DNA of 37,400 bases, from positions 1 through 37,400 of the forward strand of contig JAWQRN010000123.1 of NCBI GenBank assembly GCA_033557685.1, given 5' to 3'. Shown one piece after another: positions 1 through 10,536 of the stretch. The position numbers and the translations under genes were made by a program. Every line of letters starts with the position of its first letter. Within the stretch, counting starts at the first letter, position 1. Origin of the DNA: Sperchopsis tessellata. Its lineage: Eukaryota > Arthropoda > Insecta > Coleoptera > Hydrophilidae. The notes below the pieces were generated by a model. That model did not search any database. It had not been told where the DNA came from and worked only from the letters and a program-made list of their open reading frames with translations.

Positions 1-5
1 TATAA

Positions 6-72
<67 letters not shown>

Positions 73-91
73 TATATATATGTGTGTGTGT
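1..91. repeat. (TA)n microsatellite with short (TG)n tail
   Basis: An almost pure alternating TA tract with a few CA/TG interruptions, ending in a short TG run. This is a simple-sequence repeat with no coding content. Confidence 0.95.
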
Positions 92-723
92 TGAGGTTTA
101 CTATAGTAAAATGTGGACTAGTAAATAAAATAGGTTCCCACCAGCACCCACATCTGCAATTCCAAGCCGAAATATTCCACCAAACAGTAAGAAAATGCAC
201 CATGCAAAAATTATCATTTTCACTATTTAATATCTGTACAACTAATGTACTCCCGACAAAATTGACAGGAATAAACTCTGTGTATATTTGACCCCAAGAT
301 TGATCATTCATGGCAACTGCAAAATAGAAAAATATATATTTGTGGTTTTCCAACTAACCACACTTCACTACATATTCAAATATATAATATGTTTTATATG
401 TTGAAATGATGCATAAAGACTGATGCATTAGTTCAAATTGTAATGAAGTTGCTGATTTATGTTCAGTGTTACGAATATCTAACTCTATGGTGTACGTGCA
501 TATGCAATTTTGTGTTTAAATGATTGGACAATATGGCAACACTGTAATAAGTTATTTTAAATGTGACATGGATAATTATATCCAAAAAATAAAAAAACTA
601 ATCAAACTGAAAAATATATTCTTATTGGAAATTTCATTTAAAGCAATGTAAAAAATATATAATTGAAATTTCATCCAACTGCAATTTTGAACAATGTCTA
701 ACATACAGGATATTACCCTCATC
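92..723. other. AT-rich intergenic stretch
   Basis: No coding frame, RNA gene or repeat boundary could be supported here. A 69-codon frame begins inside the microsatellite but has no recognisable content. Confidence 0.5.
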
Positions 724-897
724 GTGGTTACTTGGTTTCCTGATTGGTTAATTGTAACATGAGTTAAAAGGACAGTCTCGTACTTAGCTGCTTACCTTAG
801 TAAACAAATTACAGTTTAATTCTATATCAATGCAAAAGTCTGTAAATCTTTGTAAATAAAGTTTTAAAAAGACAAGTTCAGAAGTTTCTAACCTAAT
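724..897 (+). repeat. 5' LTR of errantivirus-like element
   Basis: It aligns with 3166-3372 through shared blocks such as AAAAGGACAGTCTCGTACTT and AAAAAGACAAGTTCAGAAGT. An AATAAA polyadenylation signal lies at about 855. It lacks an internal segment of about 25 bp present in the right copy. The left edge is uncertain by a few bases because the copies differ there. Confidence 0.8.
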
Positions 898-916
898 TGG
901 TGCAGTCAGGTAGGAT
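898..916 (+). other. Primer-binding site, tRNA-Ser-like
   Basis: TGGTGCAGTCAGGTAGGAT starts directly after the left LTR. From memory, several errantiviruses use a serine-tRNA primer site beginning TGGCGCAGTCGG, which this resembles. The tRNA identity is an inference. Confidence 0.55.
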
Positions 917-1315
917 AAGGTAGAGGTTGTCCTAGAAGTGTATTCTACATCAATCCAGAAGTTAATTCCTGCATCGAGGACAAAAGTAGATTTTAATCTT
1001 TTATCACCTAAATCCGAACAATGTTGGAAACATCAACTTGGAGGGAGGAGCAAACAACACCAGAAGCGCAGCAGCCAACAATTTTACAACATAAATAAAC
1101 AAGGTTAGTGGTACATACTTAAATCAATTTTACACTATTTTGTGTATCTCAGTTCTATTTTGAACCCCTCTCGAGTTTTGAGGCTAGTCACTTATTGTAA
1201 CGATTAAAATATCCAATTTAAACGATAGATGAATAATATTCTGTCCACATCATAGTTCGACATTCCATTAACAGAACCTGTACAAACTTATTTACATTTA
1301 AATAATCAAGTTAAC

Positions 1316-1495
1316 ATGGATTTCGATTTACGATTATTCAACCAATATGAAAAATTCATACTGAACTTTCACGGAGAGGAAGATCAACTTCCAAATTTCC
1401 GTAAACAATGTGATAACTTAAAAGAATACATTAGACCCCATGTTGAATATCATACTTGGCTATGTTCATCAGCACTAGCAAAATTAAGAGGTTAA
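1316..1495 (+). pseudogene. gag N-terminal remnant
   Basis: A 59-codon frame opens with ATG about 420 bp after the LTR, where gag starts in this group. It contains FHGEEDQLPNFRKQCDNL and CSSALAKLRG, resembling the start of errantivirus Gag, and stops at TAA. Gag-like sequence may continue for roughly 100 bp in shifted frames. No zinc knuckle is seen, in line with errantivirus Gag. It is non-functional. Confidence 0.55.
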
Positions 1496-1949
1496 GCCGC
1501 AAAATGTAATAATCCCCTTTTCACTAGATAAATATTGCGACATTAGAGAACTTGTCAATAATTTCGGCAATACTCAAAATAAAATAAGGCAATTAGAACA
1601 GTTAGATTCATTAATAACTAACAAAAACTAATCATATTTAGAATTAAATTATCCAAGTTTAGAAATACACAAATAAACCGTATTAAGCAATTTTGATCTG
1701 TTTCAGATAAAGCTGTTCCTAGTAGTAATAATACAACCTAAAATAACCATAAATTATGCTGAAAACATCATATATCCAATTGACAATTTCATCTTCCCCA
1801 TATCCTTAGGTTATGAGTACAAATATAAAAAGATCACGAGCTGATATACGAGATTCCATTAAGATATTAAACACCCTAAGGAACAACTCCATCAAAATAT
1901 CGAAGGTTTCAATAAGTAATTTGATGAATTACCTCTAGTTAAAACAACA

Positions 1950-3110
1950 GATTTAAAATTTAGCGTTAATCAACTATTAAAACAAAGTAAGAATTATTTA
2001 CAAATTATATATCAGCTGATTAATAATATAATGTCACATAGGAGTAAAAGACCCCATTTAATTTTATTGGAAAAACTGCAAATTGGTTATTTGGAATCAT
2101 GGACGATGAAGAAACTCAAAGAATTAAGAATAAGTTAGATATCTTATAGAAGAACCGAGGTAAACTAAACAAACAACAAAAAATGTTTGCATCCATCCTG
2201 AAAACCATGTTAGACACTGTCAATTAAAATATACACCAAATTAAAATACACACAGAAACAGTAAATAAATTAAAATTTAAAGAAATTAATAAAATAAAAC
2301 ACGTTTATACGCCACAAGCTTTAGCAGTTGTAAATTTACATTACTATTATCAAATGTTACGAAAAAAAATTAGATATTTTAACGATCAAATAGTAATACA
2401 AATCAATGTACCCCTCATTTAGCCTAGACCACTAGAGATACAACAAATAGAGTATGTACCAATACAACACCAAGTAGTGCAAGGTGACTGTGCTACAGTA
2501 GTGCGCAAAAATAAACAATGCAGTGCATCAAAATTGCTATTAAGTTGGAAGATAAATGGATTATCGAGATAGACCATTTAAATAAACAAACATTATGTAT
2601 TTATAACCTACTTTCCGGAAGCACGCATAATTGTACATTTTTATCAATCATTGATTATCAATTAGTAAAACATATTAAAGCAATTAATATTTATCTTGTA
2701 CTCATTACTTACCCTACTACATTAGAATTTAAATGTGCAACACAAGGTAGAAAACAAATCAATAATAGCTATTACATAAAACTGCCACAAAATTGTGAAT
2801 TTGAAACATTAGGTCAAAAATATAAAAACCCAAAAAAAAACTTACATATAAGTTCATAATACCAAAAATTAAAAATTTAAATCTTATCAGAACTAATCCC
2901 ATGGAGAAAAAATGAACATATAATACTACCTTTTTTAAAAATTAAATGGGAACACTTAGTTTAGAACATGTGACACATGAAAATTATACATATTATACCT
3001 TCATAGTAATACTTTCTATTGTTATAATTATAACCATAATTTTAAGCAAGAAACAATGTAAAAAAAATATTTTCCTCTAAAGGTAAAAGAGTAACGCTGG
3101 ATATGCAAGA
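1950..3110 (+). pseudogene. Envelope-glycoprotein (env) remnant
   Basis: A tetrabasic RSKR motif (2040-2051) resembles the furin cleavage site of errantivirus Env. After a frame change, a post-cleavage-like segment follows (GKTANWLFGIMDDEE), then charged sequence, a 113-codon open frame (2518-2859) with spaced cysteines, and a hydrophobic run at 2991-3048 (FIVILSIVIIITIIL) followed by basic residues, fitting a C-terminal membrane anchor. The order cleavage site, ectodomain, anchor, 3' LTR is that of Env. Several stops and frameshifts break it. The family call rests on this layout and a few motifs, not on a search. Confidence 0.65.
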
Positions 3111-3165
3111 AACTGCAAGAGATAAGGAAATGCTACAAAGAGCAGCTCCTGCTTATGGCTATGGG

Positions 3166-3372
3166 AGTGCGGTTACCTAACTTCCAGATTGGTTAATTGT
3201 ACCATGACAATCAATTTTAACTTTCATTGTACATTAGTTAAAAGGACAGTCTCGTACTTAGCTGCTTACCTTAGTAAATAGTAGTAGTAGTTGTGTGCTA
3301 TATCAATGCAAATGTCTGAAAATCTTTGTAAGAAAGTTTTAAAAAGACAAGTTCAGAAGTTTCTAACTTAAT
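3166..3372 (+). repeat. 3' LTR of errantivirus-like element
   Basis: Right copy of the LTR pair, starting AGTGCGG and ending TTAAT. Compared with the left copy it has about 25 extra bases near 3210 and carries AGTAGTAGTAG where the left copy differs. It ends 5 bp before the next transposon. Confidence 0.8.
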
Positions 3373-3377
3373 TTATA

Positions 3378-4616
3378 AAGTGTCCCAACAAGAGCGGAAA
3401 ATTAAAATTTTAAATTAATCAAAGTTTTTTTGAGAAAATACCGAAATTTTGATTTAATCTTAAAGTAGACATGTGAAAATTATGTATGGAATACCACATC
3501 TGATAAATGCTCTCCTCGGCTTTGCTGGCATATTTGCGTTCTTTTGACGAAATTTTCAATCATAGGTTGGCATAACTGTGGCTGGATTTCAGTGATATAG
3601 CGTCTAATCTCCTCCTTCAAGGCTTGGATGGTCATGGGCTTGTTGACATACACTTTTGACTTCAAAAAATCCCAGGGAAAGAGTCCAAAGGCGTTAAATC
3701 GCACGATCTAGGCTTCTGGTCACCCAAACGTGAAATTACACGACCAGGGAATGTCTCGTGCAATAATAGCATAGTTTCACGTGATGTGTGGCAAATGGTA
3801 CTGTCCTGTTGGAACCACATGTCTTCGAGATCCATAGGCACATAAAACTGGTTTATCATGTCACGATACCGTTCGCCATTGACTGTTTGTGCTTTCCCGG
3901 CAGTGTTTCGAAGAAAAATTGTCCAATGATGCCTCCGCCCAACATCCACACCAAACAGTGACCCGTTTGGGATGCATTTCCTCTTCATGAAACACATGTG
4001 GGATTTTGTCACTACAAATGCGGCAATTTTGCCTGTTTACAAAGCCATCAAAATGAAAATGGGCCTCATCGCTGAAGATGATTTTGTTGGAAAACTCACC
4101 GCTTACTTGTTGACAAACTCTCTTCGCTGTGTATGGTCTGTAGACTTGAGTTGTTGAGTCAGTTGGATTTGGTAGGCATGAAGACGCAAATCTTTTGTGG
4201 GAATACGCTGCATAGTGTTTCTTGAAATGTTCAATTCTTAAGCACGAGTCCGAATGGATGATCCCGAACTCTCAGTCCCATTCTGGCGAACAGGCTTGAT
4301 GTTTTCTGCTGAACGACCTGAACGAACACGTGTCGATGGTATGACATCAGTAATTGGCCCAGTCTCCTCGAATTTTTCGATTATTTTTACTTCACAGTTG
4401 ATGCACTTGGAATATTTTGCGAATCGGTGGCAGTCAAACTTTCACCATTTTTTAAATAATGTTTAACAATAAGAATGCGTTATTCTGTCGAATAGCAATC
4501 CATTTTTGATAATAGCGGACTGTCTACCATCGAACTGTCATAATGGTTTGACTGTCAAAGCACAACAGCAAAAATGGCGCCAAATTTTTAATTTTCCGCT
4601 CTTGTTGGGACACCTT
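3378..4616 (-). mobile_element. DD41D-like mariner (IS630-Tc1-mariner), decayed
   Basis: Bounded by TA at 3376-3377 and 4617-4618 with about 30-bp inverted repeats beginning AAGTGTCCCAACAAGAGCGG on the left and AAGGTGTCCCAACAAGAGCG on the right. The minus strand encodes a decayed transposase across most of the length. At 1239 bp it is the usual size for a complete mariner. Confidence 0.9.
3480..4450 (-). pseudogene. Mariner transposase pseudogene
   Basis: Read from the right, the pieces are FSDEAHFHFDG (first catalytic Asp), VTVWCG, QTVNGERYRDMI, DMWFQQD (second Asp), ICHTSRET, PRSCDLTPLD (third Asp) and LKSKVYVNKP. As written, 39 residues separate the second and third Asp. The GD-to-PRSCD stretch is two residues shorter than is usual, so the ancestral spacing was probably 41 (DD41D, 'rosa'-type), which is an inference. 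Two open frames of 116 (3662-4012) and 74 codons (3480-3704) cover the C-terminal half, offset by a frameshift near 3680. The N-terminal half has more stops. It cannot make an intact enzyme. Confidence 0.85.
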
Positions 4617-5479
4617 TACATTTCGTAATATTGCACCTAAAGTACCATCGGAGAGAGATCTTTTGGAAATTCAGTATTTAGCACTTAGCAAGCACCGGAC
4701 TGTGCTTCTTGATATTCACTACTTTGGTATCGCATGCTAAGACCGTTTCGGGATCGAGTCCCTTCTTCAGGCTGTCAGCTCTTGATGGTGGCTGATGGCA
4801 AAAATACACTGAACTATTTCCATAAATGATCTGAGCTATTAAAGTAATAATTGTATAATAATTATTTTAAGTTATTACTGTTGTTATACAAGGTATTTGT
4901 AAAAAGGTGAAATTAAAATATTGAATTTCTTAAATTTGATTTTTTGAAAGAACTTATAACTATATCAAGAATAAATTTTTTAAGTGTACTCCTAATTTTG
5001 ATGGTTATTTTTAAATATTTTATTACATAGAATAGAATTTTCACTTGAAATCTTAATTTGTAAAACAATTCTTTTCTATTTGATTTTAGATTATAGTAAT
5101 GCATATCCTAATAAAAACGATAAATTATGAACATTAAATTTTGCTGCCTAAATTTAATTTTATGAAAGTCCTCGTATAGCTAGAATAGATTTTTCACTTG
5201 GAATCATAGCTACAATAGATTTAGGTTCACTATATCACAATATTTTATTAGATTACCCACTTGATACACATGATCATTGGTAAAAGAAGAATTCAATAGT
5301 CCAAGGTCGATAATTTTAAGCATTTTTATTTATATATTTTAACCAGCTTACAGTCTATTCAGGAGTCTCTACTAGCCAGGATGACTGACTTCTAGGAAAC
5401 AGGTAAATTAAGTACAAAGCATTGAAATGGTATGATATGATTCACCACAGTTACTTAAAAGTTAATTCTGCAAAATTAC
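4617..5479. other. Intergenic, AT-rich; contains hammerhead-like core
   Basis: No coding sequence is supported. The segment 4640-4800 is less AT-rich than its surroundings and contains the ribozyme-like core annotated separately. The rest is AT-rich with no clear structure. Confidence 0.4.
4744..4771 (-). ncRNA. Possible degenerate hammerhead ribozyme core
   Basis: The minus strand reads CCTGAAGA, then a hairpin GGGA-CTCGA-TCCC, then GAAACGG. This is the order of the hammerhead catalytic core: CUGANGA, stem II, GAAA. An unpaired A precedes stem II. I could not find a convincing stem III or the cleavage site. Such cores are known in the terminal repeats of Penelope-like elements, and a Penelope remnant occurs at 35490-35960 in this window. 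Chance or relic status is quite possible. Confidence 0.35.
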
Positions 5480-5830
5480 GTGGCTATAATTTTCTTTAAT
5501 TTTTATTATTTATTACTTATGTTTTTGGAAATAATGAAATTTAAAAACAGAGAAACACAAAAAATTCCGCTTTACCTAGCAGAACCTAGATGGTATTGGT
5601 CATGCTTGCTTGTAGTATGTGCAGAACACAACAGAGAAAATAGCATGATTACTTCGCAAACATTCTGTCAAGACTATTTTCCAACCTTCGATAAAAACCA
5701 GCAAGATCCCACCACCTTCGAAAGATTCAGTTCCCCTGCAGTCCGCTGGAGTATACAGAATTACACAATGTGCCTTAATGTACAAAGGTCAGACAAAAAG
5801 GATGATCTCCACTCGCTGAAAAGAGCATGA
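5480..5830 (+). other. Unrecognised 116-codon open frame, doubtful gene
   Basis: The frame starts with a hydrophobic stretch from AT-rich sequence and continues in a more GC-rich segment (5560-5830), which is unusual for this neighbourhood. I recognise no family. An opposing 61-codon frame overlaps. It lies about 260 bp upstream of the TATA box at 6093, so the GC-richer part could be regulatory rather than coding. Coding status is not supported by any motif. Confidence 0.15.
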
Positions 5831-6092
5831 AAGGCAAACCCTCAAACAGTTTGCTATATCTCCTTTAGCTGAACATTAATTAGAATAAGGCCATGATATT
5901 CTCTTCTCTTTCATATAAAAATGTCTGTCCAGTCATCTAATTATTTCCCTACATCCAGAAAAGCTAAATCATGAGTATCCCCTGGTTTTTTCATGGAAAT
6001 GTGCATTATACAAGCTTGGTAGAGCAAGTAACACTGTCGGCCAATAGGAGATACCGAATAGAAACCTCATTGACGACCCACCGCAACATACA

Positions 6093-6125
6093 TATAAGCC
6101 GGTACATCAAGTATTTACATTCAGT
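6093..6125 (+). promoter_or_regulatory. TATA box and arthropod initiator (core promoter)
   Basis: TATAAG starts at 6093, and the arthropod initiator TCAGT lies at 6121-6125 with its A at 6123. The TATA box is thus at -30, the canonical spacing. A CCAAT motif lies upstream near 6040. The next plus-strand ATG with a sizeable frame is at 6235, giving a 112-nt leader. A chance match to both elements at this spacing is possible but not very likely. Confidence 0.55.
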
Positions 6126-6234
6126 AAATGACTAGCACTTCTACTTGTCAGCTTATACGTAGCACTTTTTAGAGCTACTTGGCAATCTGCATCTAGCACA
6201 AGACCTACACTTCTATGAGATATTCGTCTTAATA

Positions 6235-6459
6235 ATGTCCCCTTCAAAGGTGGACGCAATGAGGGCCAAAAGAAAATTCAACACACAATTATCTACTGGA
6301 AAACCCCATGATGTCACAAACTACATTTATCACAATTCTTTCTGGCGGTATTCGTTAAGTAAATTTCTTAACATCATAGAATTTTTATTGAGAATCCGCA
6401 TTAACTCAAAAATTCACAATTTGTATTCACATGACATGATTATTTTTGATTTATGTTAA
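6235..6459 (+). CDS. Putative small basic protein or first exon (copy A)
   Basis: A 74-codon frame begins MSPSKVDAMRAKRKFNTQLS, followed by GKPHD. It sits 112 nt downstream of a TATA/initiator pair. The first 27 residues resemble a second frame at 10375 (MSP, AxRK, NT, LS, GKP and D shared), and the DNA just upstream (GAGCTAC and AATGTCCCC blocks) is also similar. Beyond GKP-x-D the two diverge, and here the frame turns AT-rich. The conserved part may therefore be an exon or the coding start of a duplicated small gene, with the rest being decay or intron. The N terminus is basic and polar, with no signal peptide. No family is recognised. Confidence 0.35.
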   Translation: MSPSKVDAMRAKRKFNTQLSTGKPHDVTNYIYHNSFWRYSLSKFLNIIEFLLRIRINSKIHNLYSHDMIIFDLC

Positions 6460-7756
6460 ATTCATTATAAAACGACTTTCAGTGTTAAATCTATAATTAA
6501 TAATTAAGTGAAAAATGAATAAGGATACAGCGCTAAGTGGCCTAAAGAAGTCAACTTTAATTCAAGCTAGATAAACATAAACACATTTAAAATTGCCATT
6601 TAATTAGGTTAAATTTGTACTGATACATAGTCATTGGTGAAGTTAATCTTACTACAAATTTATGGCGAAAAGACCTTGCTAGTTTATTTTTTCACAATTC
6701 CATTAAATGTAAATGCCTTTATATGATGAGTTTTCATTAGAATACGTTTGAAGATCATTACTATTTGTGAAAATCAATAAATAAACAATAGGAAGCTGTA
6801 TTGCATTTTTCAAATTGCAATATTTATTAGTACTAGATATTTATGAAAAAACTATGCATGTGGTCTAGATAGCATACAAAAATAGCCTTATTTATAAAGT
6901 AAAATAAAAATTCTACTGTAATAAGTCTTATAACCATTTCTATGTATACAAATAAAAGCAATAGCTAAATATAAATATGGAGTAGTTGATCCAAGCAAAG
7001 ATCGAACCATCCAATGAAAATATTTACATTAGCGCATCTATGAGAATAATCTATGTATAAATTTATGTAACGTACATGTAGCTACCTTACAAAATGCTAT
7101 TACCTACAAAAATATATATTGGGAAATAACAAATAGACCATTATGTTTATATGTCAAAAGAACCATTAGTTCAATTGTAAGTATTCAGTCATAAAAGGTA
7201 AAATTGTCATTGCATTTTGCAACTCTTCAGACTACCCAATTGGTATAACCTATAATTCTCAAATCTATATTACACTATAGATGCACATCAGCTTTATTTA
7301 ATTAAATTACTTTACACCAAGGATGCCTCAATAAACGGATGAGTACAACATGCTTAACAATGGTATAATCGCCGAAGGGTAAGAGCAAAAAACCGTCATA
7401 TTTTAAAATTTAAGTAATTTAAATCAACATGAATATAAATACACTTACCGCGTCTAAGTAATCCATGATGATGTTAAACTTTAAAAACTACTTTATTACC
7501 ATTTTAATAAAATAATAAAACTTTATAAACACACATGATAGGGTTAGGTTCACGTTTCTACAAAAGTGACTGATTGGAACATAGATGGGGGTAGTTATGG
7601 GTAGTTATGAGCTGTGTCGCTGAATCATCGCTGTCGTGAGATATAATTCTTACTTATTCCAACGGCATCTGAACATTTTTTAGTAGCCGAAAAAGTAATG
7701 ATAATAAAAATATAAATAGTCTTGCAAATAGAGTGGCACATAATTTTTCAATTGTA
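6460..7756. other. AT-rich intergenic DNA
   Basis: About 1.3 kb of AT-rich sequence in which I see no coding frame, RNA gene or paired repeat. It separates putative small gene A from the internally deleted mariner. Confidence 0.4.
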
Positions 7757-8563
7757 AAGGTGGCTCACATTGTACGTCGGAAAAATTTCGCCCCATTTTT
7801 TTGTTTTGTGTTTGGTAACTTTGATACTTATAATCTAGATTCTTCCGATTAGAAAATATGGAATGTTAAACGAAAAAAGATCACGCTGTTATTGTTAAAA
7901 CGCATTACAAATACGGTAAAAATTTTGCAGAGACGGTACGAAAGTTTCGTGGAATTTTTTGTCAAGAAAGTGAAAGACAATTGTCTCATTTGGGGCTCGG
8001 AAAATCCTTGCGTGATTCATAAGAAGCAAATCGACCCCGAACGAATCACTGTATGGTATGCATTTTGGGCAGGCGGCGTAATAGATCCTTACTTCTTTGG
8101 ATGTGAGGCTGGAAATGTGGTAACTGTGAATAGCGGTCGTTACCGTAACATGATAACGGAGTTTTTTTGGTACCAACTGGACGATCTAGACCTTGAACAA
8201 ATGTGGTTCCAGCGATACGGCGCGAGCTGCCTTACAATTAGAGCACCAATAATTTCCTGGCCGCTTAATTTCCGTGCGACTTTTTTTGTGGGGATATCTG
8301 AAATCCAAGGTCTATTCCAGCAATCTGCACATAGTTAACTACCTCAAAATCGAAATTCGACGTGTTATCGATGAAATTGATTGTGCGAAATTATAATGGA
8401 AAATTTGGTGAAAAGAACCAAGATTTACAGCCGAAGCCAAGGTGGCCATTTGTCCGACATACTTTTTCATATTTAATCGGATAGTATGCTCTCATCATCA
8501 TAAAATCAATAAAAAAGTCGTTTTCTTTCCAATTTAAATCCGGCGCTCAATTTGGGCCACCTT
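7757..8563 (+). mobile_element. Internally deleted DD41D-like mariner
   Basis: Flanked by TA at 7755-7756 and 8564-8565. The imperfect inverted repeats begin AAGGTGGCTCACATTGTACG and AAGGTGGCCCAAATTGAGCG. At 807 bp it has lost roughly a third of a normal element. The ends share AAGGTG with the mariner at 3378-4616, but the families are distinct. Confidence 0.9.
7857..8390 (+). pseudogene. Mariner transposase pseudogene with internal deletion
   Basis: The N-terminal helix-turn-helix part is readable from about 7857 in one frame (VKTHYKYGKNFAETVRKF). It joins directly to the middle of the catalytic domain in another frame (DNCLIWGSENP, ITVWYAFWAGGVI, MWFQRYGA), so the segment carrying the first catalytic Asp is gone. 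In MWFQRYGA the second catalytic Asp is replaced by Tyr. The C-terminal piece (FLWGYLKSKVYSSN) is in a third frame. It is related to the copy at 3480-4450 but too different to be the same family. It is inactive. Confidence 0.85.
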
Positions 8564-10300
8564 TATTATACAATGAAACTATCAAAATAAAAAAATGTTG
8601 GACATAAATATACAACGGTCATGGACGCTGCCAGTAACGTCACTGTTGGTTTTTTCGAATGAATGACTTGTACAACTCTTGTTTAATGTCACCCTCATAA
8701 TAAATTAAATCATAATTATTTTTATTTTACCAATCCTGACTCAAAACAGCTATTTTTAATATTACCATGGTTCTTGTTCGAATAAATAGATTTTTTGTGA
8801 TTAAAAAATATATTAGCGTTTTCTGAGAGGAACAACTAGTTTCATGTATTGTAAGTTTTTGATACCACGTGCCCTTATTCTTTGCACTAGTGATTGGTTA
8901 ATAGGTAAAAACTCAACAGCAAACGAATCGTGTTCCATTTAAGACCGGTATTCACCAATATAAATAACTAGAACGAACGTAACCGCCTCGGTAACTTAAT
9001 TGTTAGGGCCTTGTCCGTATTGGCAAATTTACAGTTCAGAATTTAACATTAAGGGTAGATGACGATTTCAGATAAAAGTATTGATACCAATGGATACTTA
9101 GTAGTAGCTTAGGACTACAATGTTGTGTAAGCAGTGGATAATTGTGTTTTAAAGTTATCAGATAATTTCCATATTTAAATATTTCGATATAAAGTTAATT
9201 TCGATTAATGCATCCACAAAAATACATTTTGCAATTTATTTGACATACGCGCTATAACTCATTAGGATCACAATCGCCAACTTAATATTTTTAAACAACT
9301 TAGCATTGGGGGTAGATCGTAAATCCTAATATATTACATTAATTGTGTCATTTACTGTTATATATCTACCAAATTAGACAAAAGTGTTGAACCAGTAGTA
9401 ATAGTCATCTTTATTTGGTGCTCGCTCTCCGAGAGGGACTTAAAATAGTGACTTTGTCTGGTAGTCGGCGAATGACAAATAAACAAACATTTTGTGTTGT
9501 ACTATCAAATTTAAAAACTATCGAATTTTATTTATATTTATTTTACTAAAGTAATGATGCTTATATATTCCTTCTTGTAGAAATCATGTACATACACACA
9601 TATAGAATATGTTTGAAAAACTTTTCCTGACATGGTCAAAATAAAAATCCGTCAAATAGTCACGTAATCGAAATCACGCCAATACTAATCCAATGAAATA
9701 AATTCTAATAAACCTTGATTTACCCAATAAACAATACAAAAAGGAAAGGTTTTTAGGTGTATGCCGCCTATGTGAAATGACATATAATAATAATATAGGT
9801 TATGTCACAAATGATAGTCGAGATAGTATTTTTTTGAAATGCTAATGGGCATAAAAGTTTTTACATAAAATCTTAGTTATTTTGTAGCATCTTTTCGGCC
9901 AGTTTTAAAAATACAGATTTTGCAAAATAGTACTATTAAAACCGGATGAAGAGATGATTATTACTGGTACTAATGTTAATGGTGATGACTTAATAAACTA
10001 ACTGACGCATCATTTGTAATATTATTGTCTGCCCGAAGTTTTTTTTGGCCAAACGAATTTATTTCTTATTACCACTTATTTAAATGCAACTTCTTATTGG
10101 TAATTCGAATTTATTTTATCCTTTATTTACTCGTTTCTCTCACTTATATTGTTTGCCAGTATTAGTTACACAAACCAATGCCCATACATTAAAAAAAAAA
10201 AATTTGTTGAGTCTAGTTGACAAAACAAAGTAAAAATTCATCACTGACAATTGTTGATGTAAATGAGAATTGGAGAAAATTGTATTTACATATTAATAGC
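8564..10300. other. AT-rich intergenic DNA
   Basis: No gene is supported. A TATAAATA box-like sequence near 8970 lacks a convincing initiator. A GC-richer patch near 9410-9480 (containing CTCTCCGAGAG) and an A-run at 10191-10202 are the only local features seen. Confidence 0.4.
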
Positions 10301-10374
10301 AAAACCACTAAAATCGCTATTTGATCTTAGACCAAGTATCGTTTTAGCACTTTTGAGAGCTACATATCTTGGTA

Positions 10375-10536
10375 ATGTCCCCCACAATGATGGACAAAAC
10401 ATCGGCAAGAAGAAAAACCAACACAAGGTTATCTCCCGGAAAACCTAGAGATAATAAAAATCATACAAATTCATTATTGACAGATAATTTTATTGACCTA
10501 CAAGGTTTGAGAACAAAGTATTTTGTTGTCTTATGA
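10375..10536 (+). CDS. Putative small basic protein or first exon (copy B)
   Basis: A 53-residue frame starts MSPTMMDKTSARRKTNTRLS, followed by PGKPRD, and ends in TGA. It matches the first 27 residues of the frame at 6235 at about 16 positions. Similarity includes the bases just upstream, but no TATA/initiator pair as good as that of copy A is seen here. The shared leader and N terminus suggest two paralogous copies 4.1 kb apart in the same orientation. The last 20 or so codons have no counterpart in copy A. The protein family is not recognised. An overlapping frame (10263-10448) is taken as a shadow. Confidence 0.35.
   Translation: MSPTMMDKTSARRKTNTRLSPGKPRDNKNHTNSLLTDNFIDLQGLRTKYFVVL

Larger units (their letters stand above)
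724..3372 (+). mobile_element. Errantivirus-like LTR element, gag-env remnant lacking pol
   Basis: Two direct repeats of about 175 and 207 bp frame a 2.3-kb interior. The left repeat is followed at once by a primer-binding-site-like sequence. The right repeat begins AGT and both end AAT, as errantivirus (insect gypsy-group) LTRs usually do. The interior holds a gag-like start (1316-1495) and an envelope-like segment with a furin-type site and a membrane anchor (about 1950-3060). No reverse transcriptase or integrase motif was found, and the element is about a third of the usual 7-8 kb. Many stops and frameshifts show it is dead. Target duplications are not evident. Confidence 0.8.

Noticed and set aside
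4744..4765. tRNA B-box-like GGGATCGAGTCCC suggesting a SINE or tRNA
   Set aside because: No A box at the right distance and no cloverleaf can be drawn. The hammerhead-like reading explains the same hairpin better.
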